NCBI RefSeq assembly: GCF_029714405.1 | Contig: NZ_CP121651.1 | Span: 62,001 to 126,000, forward strand | Reading direction: 5' to 3' | From: Bradyrhizobium sp. CB82 | GTDB lineage: Bacteria; Pseudomonadota; Alphaproteobacteria; Rhizobiales; Xanthobacteraceae | DNA length: 64,000 bases | Shown: positions 18,557 to 27,761 of the stretch, piece by piece | Layout: every line of letters starts with the position of its first letter | Position numbering within the stretch: the first letter of the stretch is position 1 | Program-made: the position numbers and the translations under genes | Notes under the pieces: generated by a model | Seen by the model: the letters and a program-made list of their open reading frames with translations, nothing else | Database searches by the model: none | What the model was told of the DNA's origin: nothing

Positions 18557-18874
18557 ATGGGCAGGAAAAATGATATTCTCGATGGCGATCGCCTGCAAGG
18601 TCGTGCTCATCGGAGCGCGCCCGCGATTGATCTTGCGCGCCATGTCTCTCTGATCCTGAAGCAGATGAGGTTTGTCGTGCGGCACGCGGTGTGCGGCACC
18701 AAGTCTGACGACGCCAAGAGCATCGCCGCGATCCGCCAGATCGCGGTCGAGCTCCGCCGGTCGGCCTATGCCGTCGAGGCTGAGGCCAAGCGCCGCGAGG
18801 ATTGCGCCCGTGGCCGGGCGGAGCGTAACGCGATCCTGATGCGTGATCGCGAGCATCCGGGAACGCAGTCGTGA
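18557..18874 (+). CDS. Hypothetical protein (105 aa), helical and charged
   Basis: MGRKNDILDGDRLQGRAHRS, then a largely alpha-helical stretch rich in Ala, Arg and Glu (KSIAAIRQIAVELRRSAYAV). ATG 18557 has CATAGGAGGCCGTC before it, a good ribosome site. It sits upstream of the Toprim gene in the same direction and is probably part of the element's replication cluster. No recognised domain. Confidence 0.6.
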   Translation: MGRKNDILDGDRLQGRAHRSAPAIDLARHVSLILKQMRFVVRHAVCGTKSDDAKSIAAIRQIAVELRRSAYAVEAEAKRREDCARGRAERNAILMRDREHPGTQS

Positions 18875-18947
18875 ACGCACACACGTTCCCGCTCAGCGTT
18901 TCATCAGATCGTCGCCGCCCTGGGCGGTCAGGTCACCGGCTGTGAAC

Positions 18948-19928
18948 ATGCGCAATAGCGCGGTCCGCGATTGTCGCAGGCTCGACGATGGCGCGCGTCA
19001 GGCACTGCGCGCCCGTGCAGCTGAGATCGTTCAGTCGTTCCTCGGCGAGCCCAATCGCCGCCTCAGCACTGCGCGGCAAATGCGTTGGGGCAATCGCGGT
19101 TCATTTGCTCTGAGCCTGCAGGGCTCCAATGCCGGCCTCTGGTTCGATCACGAGAACGGCTGTGGTGGCGACATCATCAGCTTTCTCGAGCGTCAGCTTG
19201 GTTGTTCCATTGGCGACGCCATCAATTACGCTCTTCGTTATTTGGGCCCTTCGTTTGGCGCCAGCACGCGGATTCTGCGTCCGGTTCATCGCGAGGAAGC
19301 CGATGATGCCGGTCGGATTCGTGGTGCACTCCAGATCTGGGCGGGCGTGCTGCCGCTCCGCGGATCGCTGGCCGAGCGCTATCTCGGCCGCCGCGGCATC
19401 CGCGTTCCTGATGAAGCGCTGGATGTCCTGGGCTTCCATCCAGCCTGCCCGTTGCGGGGCACCACGGCACCAGCGCTGGTCGCGTTGATCCAGGACATCA
19501 TCACGGGCGAGCCTGTCGGTGTTCACCGGCGGCAGCTGACCCGCGATGCGGCCGCTGCCGGACCGCCAATGAGCCTTGGCCCCAAGAGCGGCGGCGTCAT
19601 CCGGCTTTCGCCGTCGAATTCGACCGACCTCGCGATCGGCGAAGGCGTCGAAACATGCCTCGCGGGGATGCTGCTTGGCTCGGGACCGACCTGGTCGGTG
19701 CTCGATGCCAACGGAATCGCCACCTTTCCTGTCCTTGAGCCCGTGCAGCGCCTCACGATCCTCGTCGATCACGACGTGAGCGGGACAGGGCAGCGCGCCG
19801 CCGCGACATGTCGCGACCGCTGGTTCGCCGCAGGCAAGCGCGTTCGCCTGATTATGCCCGACACGCCTGGTCAGGACATCAACGACCTCCTGCTGGCCGA
19901 ATTGGGGAGCTCGCCCGAGCATGCGTGA
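18948..19928 (+). CDS. Toprim-domain primase-like protein
   Basis: 326 aa. N-terminal region with LSTARQMRWGNRGSFALSL and WFDHENGCGGDIISFLER, the CHC2-like/DUF7146 primase lead found in plasmid and ICE primases. C-terminal Toprim fold with the GEGVET motif (Glu) and LVDHDVSGTGQRAA (DxD) that bind Mg. The start is placed at ATG 18948, with GTG 18942 also in frame; the open frame from 18843 overlaps the previous gene. Its stop overlaps the next gene by 8 bases (19921-19928), so primase and helicase-like ATPase are coupled. Probable role: priming or DNA mobilisation for the integrative element. Confidence 0.8.
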   Translation: MRNSAVRDCRRLDDGARQALRARAAEIVQSFLGEPNRRLSTARQMRWGNRGSFALSLQGSNAGLWFDHENGCGGDIISFLERQLGCSIGDAINYALRYLGPSFGASTRILRPVHREEADDAGRIRGALQIWAGVLPLRGSLAERYLGRRGIRVPDEALDVLGFHPACPLRGTTAPALVALIQDIITGEPVGVHRRQLTRDAAAAGPPMSLGPKSGGVIRLSPSNSTDLAIGEGVETCLAGMLLGSGPTWSVLDANGIATFPVLEPVQRLTILVDHDVSGTGQRAAATCRDRWFAAGKRVRLIMPDTPGQDINDLLLAELGSSPEHA

Positions 19929-22377
19929 GCTCCGCGGCGCGATCATCGATGAGTTCGATCCGGATGCCGCCAAGCAGTCGGATGCGCTGCCGGTTGAGGT
20001 TGCCCGCGACATGCTGCGCGCCAAGATCATCGATCAGCAGATGACGAGCGCAATTCGATTCCACGGGAGCGACGGCGGTTCGGTGCCGGAACCGGAGGCG
20101 GTCTGCGTCCCCACGGGCGTCGGAAAATCGGAGCAAGCTCGCGCCGGTATCGCCCGTTATGTCGAGCAAGCTAAGAAGACGTATGCGGCAAAAAAAGACG
20201 GGAAGAAGAAGCAGAAACGGAAGCGCATCCCGCACCGAGTTCTCGTCTTCGTTCCCACCCACAAATTGGACGAGGAAGCGCGCCAGCGCCTGCCTGAGGG
20301 CATTAAAACTGCTCTTTGGCAATCCCGGAAGGCCAACGATCTCGCCACCGGCGAGCCGCTGTGCTTGAATCTGCAAGCTGTTGCCGCCGCGGAGGCGATT
20401 GGGGCCAACGTCGAGCGGACGGCTTGCCGTAAGGGCCGCAGGGGCCAGGAACCGATTCTTTGCCCGTTTTATTACGAGTGCGGCTATCAAGCGCAGAAGG
20501 AAGCCGCGAAACATGCTGACGTGATCTTCCTTGCGCATGAGTATCTGTTCGCGCCGCCCAAGTCGCTGACCAAGAAGGTCGGGCTTGTGGTCATTGACGA
20601 GAGCTTCTGGCAATCGGGGCTCTCGTCCTCATACATCGCAGTCGATGCCCTCGACGCTGAGCTCGAGACCTTCCCGGTCCGCAACAACGGCCATGACAGG
20701 AATGGCGACGACACTGCCCATCTGGCCGACCTGATCGATCGGCTGAAGCTGGGGGTCGCGCTGGCGCGAGGAGTGCAGGTGACTGATGCCGGCAACTACT
20801 CGCGGGAGGACGGCTATCTGACCAAGGCCGCGCTTCTCGCGGCAGGCCTGCTGCCGGGCGACAAGTACGAAGGTGGGTCGGGTGCGGCTGCCGCGAAGCT
20901 GGAATGGCGGCGCAAGGTCGAGGTCGATCTGACGCCGCAAAGCAGTGAGGAGACGGCCAAAGCTCGCGTGAAGGAATTCCGGTTTCTTGGGCAGTTGGGC
21001 AAGCGCGCTGCAATGTGGCGCGCCATCGAAGAGCTACTCTCCGGTCCCGACGAGGCGACAGGTCGACTGCGCATCGTTATGAAGAACACCAAGGACGGCA
21101 CGGTACTCTGCTTGCGGATCAACGGCCGTCGCGACATCCATGAACGGATCGCCGGGCTGCCGGTCATTGTGCTCGATGCGACCCTCCACCTGGAGATCCT
21201 GAAGTATTTCTTCCCGCGAATCGAGGTGGCACTCGATCTGAAGGTTATGGCGCCCCACGAGCACGTGACGCAAGTCATCGGGTTGCCGGTCGGCAAGGCT
21301 TCATTATCAAAATTGGACCCTGGAAAGCGGAGCGCCGCAGAGGAGAAACGTGTCGGCAACAAGCGGGAGCGCCTGCTCAAAACGGTCCGCAAACTGGCTG
21401 CGGGCCGTCGTACGCTGCTGATTACGAACAAGGAGCTCGAGGAGCAATTCGACGGGGCGGTGCCGAACATGGAGACCGCGCATTTCAACGCGGTCGAAGG
21501 CATCGACCGGTGGCGCGATGTCGAATGTCTCATCACCATTGGCAGGCCGCTGCCGGCGCCGAATGCAATCGAGCACATGGCCGCCGCGCTGACGGGCAAG
21601 CCGATATCGCTGCGATCGCTGCCGCCGAAGCGCGTTGGCGGCCGGCCGCAGTCGATGGTCGACCAGGAGCGGGCCGTTCGCCTGAAGAACGGCACTGAAG
21701 TGACGCTAACCGCTCGGGTGTTCGAACAGCCCGAAGCCGAGCTGATCAGGCAAGCCGTGACGGAGGCGGCAATCGTGCAGGCCGTCGGCCGAGCCCGCGG
21801 CGTCAATCGGTCAGCCGCGAATCCGGTCGAGATCTGGATGATCCTGAGCGACACGGTGGTGCCGCTGGCGCTGGATGCCGTGGCTGAGTTTGCCGATCTG
21901 GAGCCGAACAAGATCGATGACATGATCGAGCGCGGCATTGTTCCGGCGTTCTCGGCGGATGCCGCGAAGCTCTATCCCGACCTCTGGCCAACCTCGCAGG
22001 CGGCCCGAAAGGCGTACAGCCGCGATGGCCTCGACGTGGTGGGCAATCGCAGGAGGACTGTGACCGCCTCTGATAAAGACAACGGCACCGCCGCGCGCCC
22101 GAGGAGTGTGACAGGCCCTTATAAATATAGATTTATAAGGGCCTGTCACACTCCTCTGATCCGCTATCAACCCAAAGGCCCGGGCAGAAATCTCGGATTG
22201 CGTTGGTTGACGCCGCCAGCCTCGCCGACGCGCGGGCACGGATTGAAGCAGCATTGGGCGAGCTCGCAGCGTTCGAGCTGGTTACGGATGAGGAGCAGGC
22301 GGAGCCTGAGCTGGCCAGTGTGGTCTGGGGTCGGGCTGGCAGCAACTTCCAAGCTAGTTCAGCGCCTGGAGACGTAA
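19921..22377 (+). CDS. Helicase-like ATPase of mobile element, C-terminus frameshifted
   Basis: 818 aa. Walker A VCVPTGVGKSEQ near residue 65, Walker B LVVIDESFW near 224, a C-terminal helicase lobe with LLITNKELEEQ and motif VI VGRARGVNR. Between A and B lie cysteines (ACRKGRRGQEPILCPFYYEC) recalling the iron-sulfur segment of XPD/DinG helicases. After about residue 755 the natural reading frame seems to shift near 22187: frame 3 continues plausibly as VDAASLADARARIEAALGEL to about 22360, while the annotated frame turns to low-complexity. A perfect 26-bp inverted repeat lies inside the coding region (22101-22156). Coupled to the upstream Toprim gene. Confidence 0.75.
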   Translation: MRELRGAIIDEFDPDAAKQSDALPVEVARDMLRAKIIDQQMTSAIRFHGSDGGSVPEPEAVCVPTGVGKSEQARAGIARYVEQAKKTYAAKKDGKKKQKRKRIPHRVLVFVPTHKLDEEARQRLPEGIKTALWQSRKANDLATGEPLCLNLQAVAAAEAIGANVERTACRKGRRGQEPILCPFYYECGYQAQKEAAKHADVIFLAHEYLFAPPKSLTKKVGLVVIDESFWQSGLSSSYIAVDALDAELETFPVRNNGHDRNGDDTAHLADLIDRLKLGVALARGVQVTDAGNYSREDGYLTKAALLAAGLLPGDKYEGGSGAAAAKLEWRRKVEVDLTPQSSEETAKARVKEFRFLGQLGKRAAMWRAIEELLSGPDEATGRLRIVMKNTKDGTVLCLRINGRRDIHERIAGLPVIVLDATLHLEILKYFFPRIEVALDLKVMAPHEHVTQVIGLPVGKASLSKLDPGKRSAAEEKRVGNKRERLLKTVRKLAAGRRTLLITNKELEEQFDGAVPNMETAHFNAVEGIDRWRDVECLITIGRPLPAPNAIEHMAAALTGKPISLRSLPPKRVGGRPQSMVDQERAVRLKNGTEVTLTARVFEQPEAELIRQAVTEAAIVQAVGRARGVNRSAANPVEIWMILSDTVVPLALDAVAEFADLEPNKIDDMIERGIVPAFSADAAKLYPDLWPTSQAARKAYSRDGLDVVGNRRRTVTASDKDNGTAARPRSVTGPYKYRFIRACHTPLIRYQPKGPGRNLGLRWLTPPASPTRGHGLKQHWASSQRSSWLRMRSRRSLSWPVWSGVGLAATSKLVQRLET
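22101..22156. repeat. Perfect 26-bp inverted repeat with 4-base loop
   Basis: The arm at 22101-22126 (starting GAGGAGTGTGACAGGCCC) is exactly complementary to 22131-22156, with loop ATAG. The inner 8 pairs are AT-rich (TTATAAAT) and the outer pairs GC-rich. It lies within the helicase-like gene just before the frameshifted tail. No U-run follows, so a simple terminator is unlikely. Confidence 0.9.
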
Positions 22378-22482
22378 GTGCGTCCCGGCGAACTCGGTGG
22401 CGAGCAGGAATGCAAGAGGGTCCGCCTGAGTGCCGGGAAGCGCAGGCAGCTGCATAGTTCATATTCTAAAACGGGGACAAGA

Positions 22483-23130
22483 ATGGGGCATCAGATCGCA
22501 CACGTTGTCATCGAAAGGGCAAGTGAGCCCGACTGTCGATTCATCGGATCGTGGTTCGTCAAGGCCGCAGAAGCTCAGGGCCTCTGGTCGCAGGCGCTTC
22601 GCAATCCCTCCTTTCGGGAATGGGTGTTCCCTCTTTGCGAGTATTTCGTGCCTGATCTGGAATGCGCCGCCGTGTACGTTTTTGGCGAGTTGGAACAGCA
22701 GCACCAGGCCATCGCCGTGAACGTTGAGGGCGATCTGACGGTCGAACTTGCGATGATGGTTCACCTTGGCTTTTTCGTGCGTGCGGGCCAGAGTTACCGG
22801 CTGGCCGTTCCAGAATCCGTTACGCTTGAGCGGGTACAGCAAGCCGCTTTGCGGGTCATGTCGACTACAAAGGACCTCGGATTTGGTCCAGTCGTTGAGC
22901 CCGAGCTGCTGCTGCATACAGTCCCTGAGGCGGAAGCTGAAGCGTGGCGAGAGTGGATCATCCAAATGCGTCGCCTCAATTCGGAAGCCTACGGCAAGGT
23001 GCAAGTCGCCGGGGGTATTCGATTGAGCCTGGGCAACGCAGGTTTCCGGATCTTGATCAATGGCTCTTCGAAGGTCGGGCACAAGATGCAGCTGGCTCGC
23101 AAAGATTGGGTCCTTTTCGCAGGGGGGTAA
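22483..23130 (+). CDS. Hypothetical protein of the integrative element (215 aa)
   Basis: MGHQIAHVVIERASEPDCRF onward; mixed alpha/beta composition, no signal peptide or membrane segment. The start ATG 22483 follows a GGGGACAAGA purine stretch; the frame extends to 22378 but that part overlaps the helicase tail. I do not recognise the family. Position between the helicase-like gene and a terminase-small-like relic suggests a phage/ICE accessory role. Confidence 0.6.
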   Translation: MGHQIAHVVIERASEPDCRFIGSWFVKAAEAQGLWSQALRNPSFREWVFPLCEYFVPDLECAAVYVFGELEQQHQAIAVNVEGDLTVELAMMVHLGFFVRAGQSYRLAVPESVTLERVQQAALRVMSTTKDLGFGPVVEPELLLHTVPEAEAEAWREWIIQMRRLNSEAYGKVQVAGGIRLSLGNAGFRILINGSSKVGHKMQLARKDWVLFAGG

Positions 23131-23195
23131 CAGCGGGGTTGCCATGGCCGCAATAGTTTTGTAATGATCAGTACAAAATTAGGGGTTGGAAGGAA

Positions 23196-23743
23196 ATGGC
23201 AACAATAGCGCAAGCGGCAGCCCACATTTGCTGCTCGCGGTCTCAGTACGATCAATACATCGCAGAGGGCGTGATTACGCGTCAGTCGTCCGGCAAATAC
23301 GACCTCGACCAGGTGCGTCGGGAGGTCCTTGCGCACCTCCGCTCGGTTGCGGCCGGTCGTGGCGGAGCTGCCGGTAGCAAACTCACTGAGGAGCGCACGC
23401 GCCTTGTGGCCGCGAAACGTCGCCGCGAGGAGCGCCAGGACGCTTTCGAGGCAGGCCAACTTGTGCAGCTTGAATCCGTCTGCCGCTATCTGGAGCAAAC
23501 TCTCGTCGGCATGCGCAATCGACTGCTCAACCTGCCTGGCGAGACCGCCTGCTTGCCATGCGTCGGCAGGAAGAATGCTTCGAGGTTGTGGACGATGCCG
23601 TTCGTGCGGCGCTTGAGGAGATCGCCGATCCGAGCTGGACTGCCGCGCGGATCGCGGCTGCGGGCATTGTGAGTAAGGGCGGCGAAATGCCGAATGGAGA
23701 TTATGATGACAAAGAAGAAAACGAAACTCCAGACGTTGCTTGA
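23196..23743 (+). pseudogene. Terminase small subunit (Nu1-like) relic, frameshifted
   Basis: The N-terminal frame gives an HTH-like start (MATIAQAAAHICCSRSQYDQ, YIAEGVI) and a helical region KLTEERTRLVAAKRRREERQ followed by RNRLLNLPGETA, a pattern of phage terminase small subunits. At about 23550 the frame breaks; the natural continuation MRRQEECFEVVDDAVRAALE is in frame 3 to 23743. It would recognise phage DNA for packaging, but no large subunit is present downstream, where an IS5-like element begins. Confidence 0.6.
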
Positions 23744-23891
23744 GAGTGAGCCACGCGTCGGCTTTCGTATTCATTCGAACGGCGAAGTGGAAGTGCTGAC
23801 CGAGGCTGAAACCCTCGCGCTGGTCTTGCGCGCTATCCGCGAGGGGATGCAGCGTGCTGGCTGGTCGCGGTTGGGGCGAACGTTGCACTGA
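23703..23891 (+). CDS. Small hypothetical protein (62 aa), possibly cut short
   Basis: MMTKKKTKLQTLLESEPRVG then HSNGEVEVLTEAETLALVLR, charged and helical. Overlaps the end of the terminase-like relic in another frame. The last residues (WSRLGRTLH) run into sequence preceding the IS5-like element and may not be native. Function unknown. Confidence 0.45.
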   Translation: MMTKKKTKLQTLLESEPRVGFRIHSNGEVEVLTEAETLALVLRAIREGMQRAGWSRLGRTLH

Positions 23892-24110
23892 TATGACTTC
23901 AGCTTGCCACTGAAGACAACGACCGTGGCTCTTATGCCAACCGAGTAGGAGCACGCTGAACCAGCTTGTGCACGAAACTTAGCTCTTGGTAGAAGAAGTC
24001 CAGCGCGGCAGCCGAATGGCCCGGCAAAGGTGGCGACTTCTGGCGCAGAAGAAGTCATGCCCTCCAGCGTGATAAGCCACCGGACCTGGCAAGTCGGAGG
24101 GTCCCTAGGT

Positions 24111-25632
24111 AGTCGTCCGTTAAGAAGCCGAATTGAGCGGGGCTGGACAAGCGAGCATGCGCCATAGCTGGAACAGGAAGAGGCACAAGAGTTCTCTGAG
24201 CCAGGCAAGGATGCGGCGGAAGTTGTGGCCCACGGCCGAGAGGATGACGTTGGCGGCATCTCCTGCGCGGCCCTTGAGGTAGCAGCGTCCGAGGTGACCT
24301 TCTTCTTCAGGTGTCCGATGATGGGCTCGATGGCGGAGCGGCGGCGCAGCTCGCGCTTGATGACACCGAAGACGCCGCGCTTCTGGCCGGAGATGAAGAC
24401 GCGACGGGGATTTTGTGCGTCGTGGCCGCGGTATCCCTTGTCGACATAGGCCCGCTCGATCGAACAGCCGGTGAGCGTCTCGGTGCGGTCAAGGACGTCC
24501 CGCAAGGTGTGACCATCGTACGGGTTATCGGGCATCGCCCTGGCGTGCAGCACGAACAGGCCACCGGGAGCCCGGCGGTTGTTGGTGACGATGGAGGCCT
24601 TCACGCCGAACTCGTAAGGTGCGCTGGCCTTGCCCTTGCCGATGCACTCGACCTCCGGAGCATGGAAGGAATACAGCTTCCAGCCGCGCTGGCGCTGCTG
24701 CTGCGAGCGGATCTGGGTGGCTCGGCTCAGCGGGAGGGCGAACGCCTCCTCCAGTACAGGCTGGCCCCCGATCTTGCGGCGGATGTCGCGGATGATCCGG
24801 CCCAGCCGGCTGCGCAAGATACGCAACTGGCCGCTGATGCCGCCTGAACTGTTTGGCATGGGCGTAGCGGCCCGCCATCATCGCGGCGGCCTTGGCCACG
24901 CGAGAATAGGATTGCCGCAGCCTGACGCCGTGTCTTCTCGCCAGGCGGTTGAGGCCATTGATGGCCGCATGCAGCTTGGCGTCGGTCGGAAAGGTGATGG
25001 CCTTCGGCTGCACCGTGGTGTCGACCGTGACCCGCTGGAGGTCTTGGCCACGTAACGCGCCGGCCTCGTGTGCCACCCGCAGGCTCTCGGCCAGCAAAAG
25101 CTCCAGCTTGTCGCCGAGCCGCTTGCGCCAGTGGCTCAGGTCCGAGCGCTCGTGCGGGAAGACGTGCTGGAAGAACTCTTCGCCGGTGAAGAACTGAAAA
25201 TACGGGTCATGGACCCAGCGTTCGCAGACCCCCTCATCGGACAACCCGTAAATGTGCTTGAGCAACAGCAGCCCGATCACGAAGCGGGTCTCGATCCCGG
25301 GCCGGCCGTTCTCGCTGTAGAGCGGCGCGATCTCGCCGTCGATCCAGTCCCAATCGACCTTGCCAGCGAGCAGAACCAGCTCGTGCTTCATGTTGATGAT
25401 CTGGTCCAGCCGTGCCCGGAACAGATCGTTCGATCCCGTCGTCTTATGCTTCTTCGGCCGCATCGTCCCCCTCCGATGCAACACAGAATCATGGTCCGCA
25501 GCGAAGGGAAATCCATAAAACGAAATTGCAGGGTTTGGGCTTCTCAAGCTCCCAATCCCTGCAATCTCAAATGCCTCCGCATCCGAAAAACAGACTCCCG
25601 CTCAATCGCTTAGAGGCTTGTTCACGGACGAC
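24111..25632 (-). mobile_element. IS5-family element, decayed
   Basis: About 1.5 kb. The ends are imperfect inverted repeats: GTCGTCCGTTAAGAAGCC at 24111 and the complement of GTCGTCCGTGAACAAGCC ending at 25632 (16 of 18 match). A direct TAGGTA is present on both sides (24105-24110, 25633-25638), which may be a duplication or chance. It contains one transposase gene with two frameshifts. Confidence 0.75.
24119..25463 (-). pseudogene. IS5-family transposase, two frameshifts
   Basis: Starts MRPKKHKTTGSNDLFRARLD and carries the N-terminal DUF772 motifs (GRPGIETRFVIGLLLLKHIY, LSDEGVCERWVHDPYFQFFT) and VTVDTTVQPKAITFPTDAKL. The catalytic C-terminal half (SFHAPEVECIGKGKASAPYE, AYVDKGYRGHD, RRRSAIEPIIGHLK) is in another frame after a break near 24850. 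A second break near 24300 shifts the last 60 residues. It is therefore inactive unless the breaks are sequencing errors. Confidence 0.85.
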
Positions 25633-25638
25633 TAGGTA

Positions 25639-25774
25639 GGTACCTGGCTCTCTCAGGTCCCGCCAGCAAAGGACTCAGCGAAGGAAAGCTCATCTGCGGC
25701 GGCGCGCAGCCATTCCCGATAGAGCTTGCCTGTACAGGATCATCTTTGCGTCTCTCGTTCGCCTTTGATGGCGC
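25639..25774 (-). repeat. 136-bp block repeated at 41346-41482
   Basis: Direct repeat, about 95 percent identical by eye, beginning GGTACCTGGCT. In both places it directly adjoins an insertion sequence (the IS5-like element here, IS630 there) and lies at the 3' end of a minus-strand set of phage-type genes. In the minus direction it can encode GKLYREWLRAAADELSFAES. Confidence 0.85.
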
Positions 25775-26012
25775 GATAACCCCGCCGGCATAAAACAGCG
25801 ACGGCAGCCTCGATCGCCCGGTCGTCATTGCGCTGCTCCTCCGCCAGCACGCCTGCTCGCACAAAGGCGTCGATCGTCGCAGCCCAATTCGAACGCAGGC
25901 ACTTGACGCCATTCCGCTGACGCGCCCGATAGCGGCGCGAGCACTTCCGGGCCACCGCCCGCTTGTGCGCCGGATGCTCGAAACTTAGAAGATTGTCCCG
26001 TCGGGCACGCAT
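25740..26012 (-). CDS. Phage-type hypothetical protein (90 aa)
   Basis: Basic N-terminal half (KRAVARKCSRRYRARQRNGV) and a helical C-terminal half (DAFVRAGVLAEEQRNDDRAI, EAAVAVLCRRG). It resembles the protein at 41548-41973 in the order RxRQRNGxxxF, Lxxx.G.L and DDxxAIxxAV, so the two are paralogues. Such genes accompany DUF5681 genes in prophage-like clusters. Function unknown. Confidence 0.55.
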   Translation of the reverse strand: MRARRDNLLSFEHPAHKRAVARKCSRRYRARQRNGVKCLRSNWAATIDAFVRAGVLAEEQRNDDRAIEAAVAVLCRRGYRAIKGERETQR

Positions 26013-26018
26013 GTTGAT

Positions 26019-26171
26019 CTAAGTCTGCGCCGGCCTGGGTGGCGGCGATGAGTGTGAGAGGTGCGGCCATCGGCGGTGCGGCTTCGGCTCCAGATAGCGC
26101 GCGTTCTCGCGCAGATGATCAGCCACTGCAGTGTAACCCAAAGGGCGCAGCCCCCGCTCGACCTCGCGCAC
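26019..26171 (-). CDS. Possible small gene (50 aa)
   Basis: A short minus-strand frame with GTG start reads RGLRPLGYTAVADHLRENAR followed by YLEPKPHRRW, which looks like real protein, then ends in a proline/serine tail. It sits between the DUF5681 relic and the 90-aa phage-type gene on the same strand. Weak start and no known family, so tentative. Confidence 0.35.
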   Translation of the reverse strand: MREVERGLRPLGYTAVADHLRENARYLEPKPHRRWPHLSHSSPPPRPAQT

Positions 26172-26319
26172 GTCCTCTCGCCAGGGCCTAGCGACCTTCG
26201 ATCACCTCGACTTCATCCCAATTATTTTGCCGCGCGACTTCGATGCCGACGATCAGTGACGCGGAGATTGCCGAAATCAGGTGGCCGCTGACGGTTATGA
26301 GCCCCGTGAGCGCTACGAC

Positions 26320-26702
26320 CTATCTCCGCTGCGGACGCGGGCGGAGGTCTTCGGTTATTGCGTCGACCACCTCCGCCTCGATGACCTTCGCGCGCTTGCC
26401 TCGCGGCAACATCGGCGGCTCGTTGCCAGCAGCTCGACCGCCTGCCGGAAGGTCGTGGCAAACTGCTCGGCATCAACGCCAACACTCAAATCGATCTGGC
26501 GCGGCATCAAGCTCGCAACGACGCGAACAAAGTTCGAGGGATCATTGACCGCCATCGCCGCCAGAGCGCGATCTCCATGCTCCAACCACGTTGCGTGCAA
26601 CCGAAGTAAAAAGTCCTCGCTCAGCTTGTTGCGTGAGCCCGGCCGCCGACCAGCAGGATTGCCGCTTTGCCCGGGCCGCCAAGCCGAGGGCCATCCACAC
26701 AT
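26320..26702 (-). pseudogene. DUF5681-domain phage-type protein, frameshifted
   Basis: N-terminus RPGQSGNPAGRRPGSRNKLS is the DUF5681 signature (FKPGxSGNPxGRPxGxRN), followed by FLLRLHATWLEHGDRALAAM and NFVRVVASLMPRQIDLSV. Near 26430 a one-base loss turns the natural NEPPMLPRGKRAKVIEAEVV into an abnormal tail; the natural frame would end at 26320. Genes of this family are common near phage packaging genes; their function is unknown. Confidence 0.7.
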
Positions 26703-26713
26703 GAGGCGGCCAT

Positions 26714-26941
26714 TTATCTGAATCGCTTCGGCTTGGGTGCCGGGCGCTGGTTTGCTTTGGAGATTTCCGTCCGAGCCTCTTGTGCTTCCTTGGCTAATCT
26801 CAGTTCCTTGAGGCGCGCCATGTTTTGGCGAACATCAACGGCATTTTTTACCTCTTCTTGGATAACCACCTCGCGATGCGCGACCGCAAGGCGCTCTCGG
26901 TTCGCTTTGGCAGCTAGGCGAAGTTCCCGATCGTCACTCAT
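26714..26941 (-). CDS. Small coiled-coil hypothetical protein (75 aa)
   Basis: MSDDRELRLAAKANRERLAV followed by continuous charged helix (MARLKELRLAKEAQEARTEI) and a basic proline tail PAPKPKRFR. The composition predicts a single long helix or coiled coil. Upstream of the phage-type gene set on the same strand. No family assigned. Confidence 0.55.
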   Translation of the reverse strand: MSDDRELRLAAKANRERLAVAHREVVIQEEVKNAVDVRQNMARLKELRLAKEAQEARTEISKANQRPAPKPKRFR

Positions 26942-27005
26942 CCTATGGCCTCCGGCCTCGATATGCGGCTTGGAACGGCTTGGTTGGGCGCAGGAAGGCG
27001 CCCGC

Positions 27006-27242
27006 TCAGGGCTTTGGAAGCCTGTCCGATGGTTTCACAGGTGTATCCCAAGGCCGCCGGCCATCGGTGCCTCGGTCCCACCAACGTTCTTTAGGGCCAC
27101 TGGCTTCATCCGCCTTCTCTTTGGCGCGGGCGGCCTTAATCTGATCGCGGAAGGAAGGCTCCTCTTTCGGAGGAGTCGGGTCGATCGTCTGGGCTGTGGC
27201 GGGCGACCATGCGACGATCAGCGCCACGAACAATCTCTTCAT
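27006..27242 (-). CDS. Secreted or periplasmic small protein (78 aa)
   Basis: The start at MKRLFVALIVAWSPATAQ gives a short Sec signal peptide with cleavage near ATAQ. The mature part is hydrophilic (SFRDQIKAARAKEKADEASG, RWWDRGTDGRRPWDT). Start chosen at the methionine directly before the signal, 15 bases inside the longer frame. Unknown function; an exported small basic protein. Confidence 0.55.
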   Translation of the reverse strand: MKRLFVALIVAWSPATAQTIDPTPPKEEPSFRDQIKAARAKEKADEASGPKERWWDRGTDGRRPWDTPVKPSDRLPKP

Positions 27243-27540
27243 CCCTGCCGATAGCACGTTCCGGCAGACAAGTCCGATTTAGTTTTGTCCACTCGGGGAA
27301 GCGAACGGCTCACCTCATCAATTGATACTTTGGCACCGCCGCTTCCGGGCCTCAATCGGCTTCCCGCATTCAACGCCCGCATCATCCCATCCCGGGCGAA
27401 CATCGTTGGGCCGCCGCTCTCTGCCACGAGGATAACCGCTCCCATGCGTCGGCCGTGGCGGCCGCGGTTTCTACGCCGCGACGAAGATCAGCCAACCAAG
27501 CACCAGAGCGGCCCACACGAGCGAAGCCACGACGTACCAG

Positions 27541-27720
27541 CTATCCCGCGAAATGCGCGTCAAATGCGCTCCGTCTGCGCTCTGTATCCTCAGCCAGCTT
27601 GGTCCAGTCAGCGGCCAGCCTCAGCCATGCCTCCCTGTCGATCGGGGCGATCGTCTTCTGCGCCCGTTGGCGGCACTCCTCAGCTTCCTTGCGGAAGCGA
27701 CCTACATCGATTTCGGTCAT
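27541..27720 (-). CDS. Small hypothetical protein MTExDxxRFRKEAEECRQ (59 aa)
   Basis: MTEIDVGRFRKEAEECRQRA then PIDREAWLRLAADWTKLAED: an all-helical small protein of a type widespread in Bradyrhizobium, where several paralogues per genome occur. Follows the leader-controlled relic at 27762-27961 after 41 bases on the same strand and may be in its operon. Confidence 0.65.
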   Translation of the reverse strand: MTEIDVGRFRKEAEECRQRAQKTIAPIDREAWLRLAADWTKLAEDTERRRSAFDAHFAG

Positions 27721-27761
27721 GGTCCATCGAGACAGCGCGGCGCGGGGCGATTCAGTGGGAT

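Noticed and set aside
20814..21938. 374-aa serine-rich minus-strand frame
   Set aside because: Antisense of the helicase-like gene; serine/arginine-rich shadow.
26222..26485. Minus-strand frame between DUF5681 relic and small genes
   Set aside because: Mixed shadow of the frameshifted DUF5681 end. A hydrophobic stretch just downstream in another frame lacks a start codon.
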